Source: Hysterangium stoloniferum (Eukaryota > Basidiomycota > Agaricomycetes > Hysterangiales > Hysterangiaceae). Taken from it: DNA of 64,000 nucleotides. The position numbers and the translations under genes are program-made. Below, piece by piece: positions 23,263-40,487 of this stretch. How positions within the stretch are numbered: the stretch's first letter is position 1; each line of letters starts with the position of its first letter. The stretch spans positions 1,240,001-1,304,000 of the forward strand of contig WHVD01000001.1 in NCBI GenBank assembly GCA_015178975.1, written 5' to 3'. The notes under the pieces are model-generated. The model did no database searches, was not told the origin of the DNA, and worked only from the letters and a program-made list of their open reading frames with translations.

Positions 23263-24709
23263 GCTGGATGCGTTTGAAACTGTGGGGCACAACAGATTCG
23301 CCAAAACTGATGCTGGCTAATGGAGGAAGACACAAAACTGAAAGGTGATATTTTGGAAGTGATTCTCAGGAACGATCAATCAAGATACTCGTAACACACC
23401 CATCCAGTGTGGTTGAGCTTTTCAGGTACGGAAGGGAAATAAAGACGGGAAGTGTTTCGAAAGCAGAATGATGGACGTACGTCCGATGATGCTGATGCTG
23501 ATGCGTTGTTCATTTAAGCAAGCAATGACTTTGTTAATTCATCGGATACTTATGCGGCCCAGCATGTGACCCTTCTAAATCAGACAGAACCAGAATATAA
23601 CTATTCTAACAGGCTAGACCTCATGAGCCGCTTATAAAGATAATAATGACCTAAGGAAATGCGCTTACACTGCAGCTATGCTGCTAATGTGCAGCTCGAA
23701 CATCTTCCGGGGTCACCAGATTTGGTGTCAGGACGATCAGAAGTTCGAGATTGACTGGCATGTTACACTCGCAGGACACCCGGTTGGGCAGCCATCGTTA
23801 TACCTCTTTTTATTTATTTGTACCCATTAACGTACGACAGTGCTTTCAAGTTTGGTGTCTCTTACATACGACGACTACGCCAAAACGACATTCACCTATT
23901 AATATCGATTTTTCTTTGTCCAGCCTATTGATGTTCTGGATTGAGGTCAATAATGGTTACATATATACAGCTAATGAAACGACGTTTTACCACCTTCCAC
24001 ATGTAATGTAAATATGTAAGGAATGGGAAAGGATTGCTTCCGGCTACGCGCAACTAGATAATCGTACTAGCGCTTCACCTCGAGAAGTCTTAATCGTTCG
24101 ACCGACGTCCGCCAATACATGACAACTTGAGAGACGATCTTCATGGGATATCGGCCAACAGCGTCACGGGGTAACTTTCTCCGGTAAAACAATACATTTA
24201 AATGTCGGTGATGGTCTTTTGCTGAGGAAAATCACTGATATACTTCATTCGTCTTTTCAAGATTGTGGAACGTGCAACTAAGCGTGCCGTTATATTGATA
24301 AGTACACCACCGACCCGATCGACCGACGTCGCAATGGCACTTACAAAGAAATATTATATTCTTATTAGTTGTTAGGTTTCGACCGAAGAATATGGGAGAT
24401 ACACCCCGTATGAACATGGCTTAACTCGTAGTGGAATAATAAATCTGACCTCACTTCTACCACCATGCCAGAAGACTTCTAGCTACTATCCTAATTAAGT
24501 TCTGGGCTGATCTATTTCGACGGGATGGGTTCCGGGTGACCAAACGATACTAGTAGAACCCAAAAATACAAGACAGGATTGCCGAACCTCTCGCAGTAAA
24601 TACTTCTGAGGTGGTGTCGTATGATACCACTGATGTATTCTACTCTGGTGGGAGAGGCATTTAAATGGTAGAGTCTGCAATTATCACTCGTTCACTTTCC
24701 CTATTCACA
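23263..24709. other. Intergenic, no assignable feature
   Basis: 1.4 kb between divergent genes. No repeat, RNA gene or convincing frame seen. Confidence 0.35.
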
Positions 24710-25642
24710 ATGAACGCACCCGTCATAGATCTTCCTGACGTGATCAAGCTTGTTTTGACGGCGCAGTCTCCTGATATTCAAGCGAGGACAATTGAGACGT
24801 ACTCAATAATCGACTAACATCTGAAAGATTATAGGACTCACACAATCTTATGTAGAATGTGGACAACTGACGCATCTTTCAACCACCCCCTTGTGAAGGT
24901 CAGAGCAGGGAATAACTCTAGAAACACCATATTGGCGCTTTTCCAGCGAGTATCTTTCCAAGTGCTTCGGCAATAAATATTCTTATGCTTTTTTCAGAGC
25001 CTACCGTATGCTTTCCCCCAACGTCGAGGCAAAGGTTCTTTACGTTGGTGCGCAAGGGTAGTTATTTTTATCCCATTTATAAACTCACCACACCGTGTTA
25101 AGTCGACAACATAGTTGTGAAGAAAATCTTCCTTGTTGTTGAAACCAAATTTCATTTGTTCTTCAGCATTTTTCCGGCAGTCCCGGCAAGGTACTCACAA
25201 ATTTTCTATCTATACTTGTATATATTGATGTTTCTATCAGATGGGTTGGAGAATTTACCTTGATTTCCAAACCAAGTTTGAAAGGTGGAGTAGATCCCTC
25301 TGGTGCCGTGAAACAGCTATGGTATATAACGGATGAAATTGACTACTGGCAACCAGAAGCAAGTCCCATTATAACATAGCAGACGTTCAAGAATTGATCA
25401 TTTGATATCAGGAGTTCACAAAGCTCTTCAACCCTATCTGCGCAATTATCGTGAAGTATCAGAAAATCATCGTTGCGTATATCATCGGGATTGTTGTCTT
25501 CTATTTGCAGTTATTTGGAATTTGGAAGTCAACGAGGAGTCAAGATCCTACTGGCAGTTTTCCTCCCCCTGGTGATGCCTCTGGTCCGATTACAGCCCTG
25601 AATGTTAGTGATCCTTCCAGTTCCGAAAAACCCAAAGTTTAA
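24710..25642 (+). CDS. SigF/NTF2-like membrane-anchored protein, copy 1
   Basis: Starts MNAPVIDLPDVIKLVLTAQS and is built from about six exons (introns near 24801-24855, 24945-24998, 25055-25110, 25192-25240 and 25363-25411). Core residues TTDASFNHPLVKV, NNSRNTILALFQ, AYRMLSPNVEAKV, FSIFPAVPARWVGEFTL and DEIDYWQPE follow the NTF2-like cone fold of the 'SigF-like' fungal family (FxHPL near the start, NSR, YRxLSP, DxYxP). After EFTKLFNPI comes one membrane helix (YIIGIVVFYLQLFGIW) and a short Pro/Ser tail. Two introns begin with GC (CA|GCGAGT and GAA|GCAAGT). Ligand or enzyme activity is unknown. The tandem paralogue follows at 26806. Confidence 0.7.
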
Positions 25643-26805
25643 ACTTGCGCGTTGAGATATGGATGCCTGTATATTTCTGTGATTTACTACCAGTATTAGA
25701 CAACTTTGCATCAGTAAACGCCTATATGCTGTCTCCTTTACTATCAGTGAAATGCTTGAGAATGAGGGCTTGCTGTATTGCTGAAAGAAATTGTGGGGTG
25801 AGAGGGACAATCCGTGTCATCCCTTGATTTCCAAGAAAGAATTCGAAACAAATTGAAGGATTGTGAATAATGAGGCATGTATAAGTCAATCACTGTATAC
25901 ACAATTCAGAAGGTTATGATACATTAAAAGGGTGTCCAAGCTTATCTTTCAAAACGTATTGATAGTAAGTTTTGATGTCTTACGATTTGTAAACAAAATA
26001 AAGTGACTCATTGCTAGTAAATCACTAGCGGCAGATTTAAAATCAAGCTTATAAGTGGCTCAATTGAAGAAGGTGAAAAGTAATAACATGACTCTTTCCA
26101 TGATTGAGTTCACTGTGTGGAAATGGAACTTTTTTCGCCAGTCTCGAGGCTTGATTGAGGTATTGAAAAACACGACAGGTTTTCAGTGGGTCAAGGAGGC
26201 GACCTAGCCGATTGACCACCGAATAAACCACCTGATAATATCATATAGCCCAAAAAAGCACGGCACAACTCCTCAACGGCTTGCAACACAATATCATGAA
26301 ATATTCCAAGGGAGTTCAACGATAAATGTTAAGAAGGCGATAAAGATCTTCACGTGAAGTCGAAATTCAGAGAATGTCTGTTCAAAGGCAAATGAGAACT
26401 GCGAGATCTTAGTAATGGCTCACTTTGGGTTACGTGTAGCTATTGTTACTGTTGGAGCTGAAATTTAGTTATGAAACTTTATAACCCAAAGCACTAGTAT
26501 CACTGACTTTATCAGCATAGCTCCGCTTCAACAGTAATCAGATTGGCTGGGTGGTGCCAGCGAAACACCAGTCGTCCGATCAACCATTTACCGGCAACCA
26601 CCTGTTCTGGTGAAGGCACGGCGAATGGTCCCGTGAATGGCATAGGAAGAGACAATGCATTTATAGGCATATTCCATTCAAATCATTACATCGAACATGT
26701 GATAAAGTGGCGCCACTAAGAGAGCATCCCTCTCATAAATATAATACATAGAACAGAGTGTTACTGCCCACCAGCCCCATATCCACCCCCATTTTTGTTT
26801 CAATT

Positions 26806-27700
26806 ATGGATAACCCCACTCAAGAATTCATAGGTGCCGTCACAGCAATTGCGGCAGCTAGTAACGCTGTGGAACAGGCTGACGCTTTTAACAAGTGATT
26901 TTTCAGTTCATGTCTGTCTACTCATGAGAGTCGGTTGACAATGTCATAATAGAATATTTGTTAACAATGCAACCTTCAACCACCCTCTCGTCAAGGTCAC
27001 TTCAGGACTAAATTCTAGACAAAGGATCTTAGCGCTCTACCAGTAAGTTGTCGCCTTGAGTATTAGTGGAGATATAATCTTCATTCTTTAATTTATATCA
27101 GGGGTTATCGTATCTTATCCCCTCGAGTCGAGATTACGATTCAATCTTTTGGTATATGATAATCTTGCGAAAACCTGTAATATGCTGATTACGTGCCTCC
27201 TTCTCCTTTCTTTCAGTGGAAAGCAAAGCGGAGCAGAAGATCTTCCTAGATATTGTGCAGAAGCTTTATCTTTTCGGTTTCATACCAGGTGCCCCCGCAA
27301 AGTGAATTCTTTTATCTCGATCAACACTTGTCTATCCTCACCATTGTCATCAGGTTGGTGGCTGAATTCACGTTGGTTAGCAAGAATAAAAAGTGGTTTG
27401 TAAAGGACCAAGTTGACTACTATCAACCCGAAGTATATCTAATTTACACGATATAATGTTCATGGCTGACCATTTTAACACCAGGAACTCGCAAAGCTCA
27501 CTAACCCTCTCCTTGCTAAATTGCTGGATATTCAGAAGTTCATCCTTACATTACTCATCGTCTTTTTGGTTCGATTCTTGAAAATTTGGAAACCCAAGAG
27601 TAGTGATACTGGCAGTGCTGACCATACTAGTACACCCATTGATGATCCCAGTCCGTCTCCGGGTCCCACTGGCCCTTCGGCCCCGACTGTACCGACTTAA
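26806..27700 (+). CDS. SigF/NTF2-like membrane-anchored protein, copy 2
   Basis: Same orientation as copy 1, 1.16 kb downstream. Start MDNPTQEFIGAVTAIAAASN; then NATFNHPLVKV, LNSRQRILALYQ, GYRILSPRVEI, QKLYLFGFIPGAPAK, LVAEFTLVSKNKKWFV, DYYQPEELAKLTNPLL, a membrane helix (FILTLLIVFLVRFLKIW) and a Pro/Ser/Thr tail ending TVPT. Introns lie at the same codon positions as in copy 1 but all begin with GT. The two proteins are clear paralogues with diverged tails. Topology suggests the NTF2-like domain on one side of a membrane and a short tail on the other; side and role unknown. Confidence 0.7.
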
Positions 27701-28917
27701 ACTGTAAAGGTCTGAGGAGAACTTCTCTTAGTTGCAATATTTACGTCGTGCATTATATAGCACAGTGATTATTTGATAGAATAACGCTATGATATGAATC
27801 TGTGGCAATAAAACGCTCAAGCATGCACCCTCACATTTATCGTGAGAAAACTATGCAATATTCAGTTACTATCACATTAATAGATGGGTCTGCAATTATA
27901 ACCCTGAGAGGCCTTCTGGTTTCTACGACAATGAGTGGTGTGGCTACCGTGTAAAGCCTCCTTAAACCATCAAAGTTTAGATATGTATGTTAGAATATGA
28001 CAAGTCAACAATGACCTCATACCTCTTCCTGATTGTAGTTAGATAGCCCGATTCACGCAATGTGGTAGCATACTTAGTCAGATTATAGTTTAGCTTCGTA
28101 CATAGAGTGTGCACAGACCAAACACACGGACCATGTAAGCTAGTATATACTTAGTTCCAGATGAGAGTAGAATCCTCATCTGGAAGCCTAGACATATCAT
28201 CGGTTTAACATTCTACACCGCTCTACCTAAAGTCACTTTCATAGTGCCTACTTAGAGAGTCCTCGTACTACGATTTCCAGGCTTGCAGAACTTATAGTCA
28301 GATCCTTCGACTGACTTTAACAATGTATACTCCGCGTCCAAATGTACAGTCGGATTTCATTAGCACCGCCATCGCCTTAATCGGCGAGGACAGCTGAGCT
28401 TCAACCCTGGTATTAGAAGACTCTTCGCGCTCGGAAAAAACCCGATTCCACATGCTTGTTCATGAGGCACAAAAGTCTCCGTAACGTTTAATGCAACAAA
28501 AAAATTACTTTGCTAAAATTCAGGCGGTTCGAAGGGGAATACCCACCGTCCGACATGGCCATCAGTCAGAAATGCAGGTTCCTTACCGTCGTAACCCCAC
28601 ACAACAAGAGTTAGGTCTCTTCATCAAATAAATGAAAGAGAAACCCAATGTAGCAATACCTTCGGGCTTCTCTGTGTGAACCTTCCACGCAAATCCTCTA
28701 AGAAAGTGACTTGAGGGCTAGCTTCTTTGTCGTCGCTCCTGGCGTAAAGTGGGGTGTTCTCAAGGGAAAATTTAAATATTCTCCAGTCATGAAATGGAAT
28801 AAAGAGGGTATCACCGAATCATGATACAGCTTTCAACCTCGAGCTATGAGCTAGCTATGTATGATTCTTTCATATCGCGACCGATAATATTAGAGGCCGG
28901 ATACCCATCTAAAACGG
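27701..28917. other. Intergenic with a perfect hairpin
   Basis: TTCCAGATGAG (28155-28165) is exactly complementary to CTCATCTGGAA (28175-28185) around a 9-nt loop. Nothing else assignable in this 1.2-kb stretch. Confidence 0.4.
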
Positions 28918-30141
28918 GCTTGCGGATGTCGGTGCCCTTAGGGAGCCTACTGGCAAGCTAAAGAAGAGGGTATAGGCCTGACGCATGCTGCATCATCCTA
29001 AATTTACAAAAGTAATATTACAGGCATTGTTACCGGCGTGTAAACCCCTTCATACCCGGTTTTGGTGCAGCATGAGAAATGTGAAATGGAATGCGAGAAT
29101 CCACAGATAAGGTATTCATCACTAGAGGCGATAGGATCAGGGATAGATATTGGAAATTGAGGGTGGCCATATTATGCACGATAATGCATATCGTATAGAA
29201 AGGGGCTCACAGTAGCTGACAATTAAAGATATGGACTCAAACGCTTCCAATCAATAGTGGCATCATTTTCATCCATTACCAATTCTTAATATAATATCAC
29301 AAACAAGGACAAGCAGTTACATGACAGACAGCGACAGATGAGGGGAATTGAAGGGAATCGTCGAATGAATGACGTCGCTATTCGGCGATCTGTCCAATCA
29401 CCCGATAAAATCAACTGAGCACACTTCACAGTGTCAGCGTCTCATGCAATTTATTTTTAGGGGTTTGAGTTCTCAACCATTTTTAAATAATTTTTCTGGC
29501 AAATATCCTCTGCTGTCAATCACTGGCACACTTACAACGTGACCATTTTGATTAAACAGGGCTAGGCAAGATTGTTTGTATACCTTTTGCTACCCACTTC
29601 GTCCTTAGGCTTCAAATTTAAAAAAAAATTCGCACTCACACTTGTTTACAATATAAGACATTTATAATGAAATACTTGACACTCGCTCTAGCAGTCTCTG
29701 GAGGTATGAAGGGGTGGGTTTACAATGCAATAATTTATTGATATTTGCGTTGGATTCATTTACTGCATTATCCTTGAGGTCACCCTCACTGCAACGTATT
29801 CGAGTTCATCCACGACAGGCTGAAGTCCCCTCTCATTGAGAGGGGAATGAGGCTCTCAAGTTAGTAAATTCAGTAAATTCATAGACACGGTATCTTCAGC
29901 GGCTCAATGTTCAACCTATTCAGTGTCAAGCGCAGTGTGCACCTGTCTTAGGCAATGAATTAGATTCGAAATATGATCTAGCAAATTCTGAACAATAAAT
30001 CCTTATATCCAAGAGTTGCGCAAGCACTGATAACGCATACATATGCAAAGCGCAGGTCGCTCAAGATTATCGGACTTGCATCGATTGTATTTCAGGTCTT
30101 GCAGCTACTGAGCCTAGTATTAGAACGATTGTCTGGGCAGC
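28918..30141 (+). repeat. Segmental duplication, left copy
   Basis: About 1.2 kb that matches 37573-38821 at high but imperfect identity with small indels, starting at GATGTCGGTGC and ending at GATTGTC. The two copies lie in the same orientation on either side of the ABC transporter gene. The left copy contains the pseudogene listed next. Confidence 0.85.
29667..30141 (+). pseudogene. Dead copy of the Cys-rich GPI-type gene
   Basis: ATG at 29667 with MKYLTLALAVSG, then the same intron and coding stretch as 38343-38827, but with an insertion of an inverted CTCATTGAGAG segment near 29835, an altered exon 2 border, and loss of everything after the duplication end (no Ser/Thr/Gly-rich tail or GPI signal). 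It cannot encode the full protein. Confidence 0.75.
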
Positions 30142-31090
30142 ACATAGAATTTTGAAATCTCCAGGGAGTGAGATGGATCAAAACAGTTTCTATGACCTAG
30201 TTACACTAAATAGGTAGCATGTGGTGTATCTCTCAGCATGTTGGACTACCTGAGATGGACATTGAAGGCAGCAGCCGAGTTGCGCGGGAACATTAGATGA
30301 GGCGCCCATTTCTACAGCGTAGACTTCATCCATAGAGTTGCCGAGGATGTATACAATCTATTGTGCGTCTATCCAGGGAAACCTATGGCATTTGAAACAC
30401 TCTGATTTATAGGCCCCTTTGTTTGTTGTGTAGGCAATGTAAGTAGTTCATTATAGTGATAACAACTCAATAATAACCTGAACTTCTCCCGCTCGTGTCC
30501 ACCGTGTATCGGTGCATCCGCCACTCACTGCGGCATCACATAATGTTTTGAAAGGCGTTTTCATGGTATTCAGAGTCGGAAGTCCAGTCTTTATGCTGTG
30601 GTATCCTGAATTATATAACGGCTCATTGAGACTAAGTCTAAGTATAAACTTTCATCTTCCAGTTGATCCTTTAATTAGTCCCTAATACACACAGTAAGTA
30701 AGGGATAGGGTACATTGCGCGAACCAAAGTCGAAAATTTCCAAAGACTTAGAGTTCCAACATTACCGCCGCCGTTCGACGTGATATCATCGTTGGGAAGT
30801 ATCATACTTTTTCTGACTTAAAGTAGTATAACTATATTTGGGGTTCCTTCAGGCAGTCAAGACAGGCTATTCAATCACCAGGACGTCCGCGCCCATAATA
30901 CTCTTTATTACAACCGATCCCGAACTTATTTCTATAGGTTAATCGGAGGATGAAATTCGAGTCCTTCCCGGTTTGACACCTGGATCCGCCGGGGAACTTT
31001 TGAAGTTCTGTAAGATGAACGTTTGTTCATCACGGAGAGCCGTAGATATAAAGAGTGAGCTGCATTTTTTTTCCATAACGACCACCACTC
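30142..31090. other. Intergenic upstream of the ABC transporter
   Basis: About 950 bp; no repeat or gene identified. Confidence 0.3.
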
Positions 31091-37166
<6,076 letters not shown>

Positions 37167-37394
37167 GAGGATGCTACATTGAGCGGGGAGATCAGGTGTG
37201 GCAGTGTTTTGGAAATATTGAGTTCCATCTGACATATATGCTGAAACTCGTGGCATAATGGAGAACTTGGTAATGACTCAGATGATCTAAGAAGCCTATA
37301 GAATGCTCTAATAGTTTTTTATTTTGCTAATTCTTTGTATATTAAAGAAGTGTGTAATTATAGTCGAAAAGAAGTATTTCGCCTCATTTACTTA

Positions 37395-37550
37395 CTCTTG
37401 GCTGTTTCTCAGAATTCCCTCATGGTAGCTATTATTCTCCAGAGAACTATTCGAAAAAACCTCGACCCCTTTTCTGTCCACCACGATGCTCAAATCCGGG
37501 ACGCTCTTCGCCGAGCGTATCTCGTTGAGGCTCGAAGTTGCTCCTCAATA
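37395..37550 (+). pseudogene. Partial duplicate of the ABC transporter NBD2 region
   Basis: Matches 36205-36470 (intron end, SLMVA codons, then TIRxNLDPF to the VEARS codons) but lacks the roughly 90 bp between them, so it is a deleted tandem copy. It sits 230 bp after the ABC stop and just before the right copy of the segmental duplication. Confidence 0.8.
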
Positions 37551-37572
37551 TAAGAAAATCAATGACATAAGC

Positions 37573-38821
37573 GAGCTTGCAGATGTCGGTGCCCTTAGGG
37601 AGCTTACCGGCAGGATAAAAGAAAGGGGTATGGGCCTGATGCGTATTGCAACATGCTAAATCTACAAAAATAATATTACAGGCATTTTTACCGGCCTGTA
37701 AACCACTTCATACCCGGTTTTGGTGCAGCGTGAGAGATGCGAAACGGAACGCGAGAATGCGTAGATAAGGTATTCCTCACTGGAGGTAATAGGATCAGAT
37801 AGATATTGGAAATTGAGGGTAGCCATAGTATGCACGCACGACAATGCATATCGTATAGAAAGAAGGTTCACAGTAGCTGAGAATTAAAGACACGGACCCA
37901 AACGCTCGCTGTCCAATCAATAGTGGCATCATTTACATCCATCACTAATTCTTAATATAAGATCACAAACAAGGACAAGCAGTTACATGACAGACAGCGA
38001 CAGATGAGGGGAATTGAAGGCAATCGTCGAATGGATTAACGTCGCTATTCGGCGATCTGTCCAATCACCTGATGAAGTCAACTGAGCACACTTCACAGTG
38101 TCGGTGAGTTTCAAGTCTATGCAATTTATTGTTAGGGGGGTCTGGGTTCCAAACCATTTTTAGACAATTTTTCTGGCAAATATCCTTTGCTGTCAATCAC
38201 TGGTACTCTTACAACGTGACCATTTTGATTAAATAGGGCTAGGCAAGATTGTTTGTATACCTTTTGCTACCCACTTCGTCCTTAGGCTTCAAATTTTTAA
38301 AAATTTCGCATTCACACTCGTTTACAATATAAGACATTTATAATGAAATATTTGACACTCGCTCTAGCAGTTTCTGGAGGTATGAGGGGGTGGGCTCACG
38401 ATGCAACAATTTATTGATATTTGCCTTGGATTCATTTATAGCTGCTGCATTGTCCTTGAGGTCACCATCACTGCAACGTATTCGAATTCATTCACGACAG
38501 GCTGCAGTCCTAGACCCGGGTGAAGTCCCCTCTCAAGTCAGTAAATTTATAGACATGGTATTTTCAATGGCTCAATGTTCAACCTATTCAGTGTCAAACG
38601 CAGTGTGCACCTGTCTTAAGCGATACCCAGGTATGAATTGGACTCGGAATATGATCTAGCAAATTCTGAACAATCAATCCTTATATTCAAGAGTTGCGCA
38701 AGCACTGACAACGCATGCATATGCAAAGCGCAGGTCGCTCAAGATTATCAGACTTGCATCGATTGTATTTCAGGTCTTGCAGCCACTGACCCTAGTATTA
38801 CAACGATTGTCCGGGCAGCAG
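37573..38821 (+). repeat. Segmental duplication, right copy
   Basis: Partner of 28918-30141. It covers the promoter and first exons of the gene at 38343. Differences are scattered substitutions and small indels, so the duplication is not very recent. Confidence 0.85.
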
Positions 38822-39397
38822 CGACTGGTATGAGTTCTATCTTTCTTAAAGAATCGAAGTAAGGTAGTATATTCAACAGTTTTCAACACGGGTTGCGCAC
38901 AAGCCGGTATTTCTGTCCCTGCTGTCACCGTGAGTATCTCCCATTAGCATACCATTTTTATAGAAGGCATATGAATTAACTTTCTCCGTCAGGTTCCAGG
39001 TATCCCCGCTGCTACTGGGGCTTCGTCGGCTGTGGCGGTACCTACGGTTGCACCGCCTGGTGTTTCCTCCGCTGGCACTACAGGTAGTCCTGTCCCACAG
39101 ACCACACTGCCTATACCTTCCGGTGGCATTACCATAGCAACTGGGAACGGTGGTATCACAATCAATACACCCTCAACGGGGACAGGCGTCGCTTCTCTGC
39201 CAGCACCCACCGGTTTTGAAATTGGTGGCGAAAATGCAACCAGTATTGCTTCAATACCCTTGAACCCGACTCCTGTGGCGGTGCCTTCGGGTTCGACTGC
39301 TCCTTCTATCGGCAAGGGCAACTCTGCACAAAGAACGATCATCGGTACAGGCCTCCCGATATTCGTTGGATTGATCGGTTCCGTATTTTTGCTATAG
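38343..39397 (+). pseudogene. Cys-rich, probably GPI-anchored surface protein gene with a 1-nt frameshift
   Basis: Exons 38343-38379, 38442-38630, 38692-38827, 38880-38929 and 38993-39397. The signal peptide MKYLTLALAVSGAALSL is followed by AQCSTYSVSNAVCTCL, then SCASTDNACICKAQ, YQTCIDCISG and NTGCAQAG. The tail is rich in Thr, Gly, Pro and Ser with a hydrophobic end (TGLPIFVGLIGSVFLL). At 38618-38619 an extra A (CTTAAGC where CTTAGC is needed) shifts the frame before the exon 2/3 junction; without it all phases agree. It is either a recent loss or a sequencing error. Cys spacing (CxC, DCxxC) and the 37-nt first exon relate it to the gene at 22451-23262. Confidence 0.7.
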
Positions 39398-40487
39398 GAT
39401 GATACCATTGTCGCGAATCGCATTTTCATAAAATCGGGTATTAAAGGACTTCATAATTACTGGCGTCACTGGTGACACGATATAGCTATTCACCTGTACA
39501 TTCATTTTCATTGGGTCGAAGGTCTTTTGTATTCTTAAATACCACTTTTTGTTCACGGTGAACTTTGAACCCGGATCGGAAACATGTTGAATAATGACAT
39601 TCGAGGGTGAGACTGGGCCTTTTGCCCTATCGATTTTTTGCCTCTATTCTTCGGTCTCCACCTTTTGATTTTGAGAATAACTACGTAAACAGTGTAACAT
39701 GTGAATTGGATGAAGTAAGGATTAAGAATATTAATCTGCGTTCCTATATACCGAACCTTAATTCAGGAGCCCATTTTAAGCCGCTGTAGACGCACACAGA
39801 GACCAGGATGAGGGTGGGAAGGTCCCTCGGAACAAAAGATAATTATATTATAGACAAAGGAGGCGTAGCAGTGTTGGGAGAATAAAGTTACACTCATAGG
39901 CCTCTTATGTCGTGGTGAAGTCAAGCGTTATCTGGGCCAATATCTTGTAGCGCAGGCTCACTCGTGGGCCTCACTGAGAATGTGGATGATGTTAATGCAG
40001 GCTTTCAAAAGTTCCTTGCAGTAATCTGTAATTTTGCATTGATTGTTTGCAGTCTGCGAATCCTTGAATTATATTGGCATGTTGATCCCCACAACTCGCA
40101 GTGCATTGAGTTCGATATCCGTGTTGGAGAACGGGTTTATCTCCAACACGTACTATCCAAAAATTTCTCAAAAGGAAATGCAACAATCAAATTTAAAATA
40201 ATAATTTCCTTATGTGAAATTAATCGTTAAATGACATTTACGACCAACCAGTTGACTCCCCAAAAATCCATTAAGAAAGCCGTTAATTAAACCGGACTCA
40301 CAGCCATCTGAAAATAAGGGTTTGAGCGCGTTTTCAATAAGCTGTGTTTACAAAGAACGGTACAAGAAAGCGCCAGTTCAATTATAATTTAACTTGTTGC
40401 TTCCGCCTTCTCTACCACAATTGCCCCTGAAAAATCAGTGCTCATCTCCGCTGCATTATTTAAAGAAACAGAAAAAATCAACGCATG
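39398..40487. other. Intergenic, convergent
   Basis: About 1.1 kb between convergent genes. No repeat or RNA gene visible. An inverted repeat, GATATCCGTGTTGGAGA with a TCTCCAACACG match (about 40112-40149), could form a stem. Confidence 0.35.
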
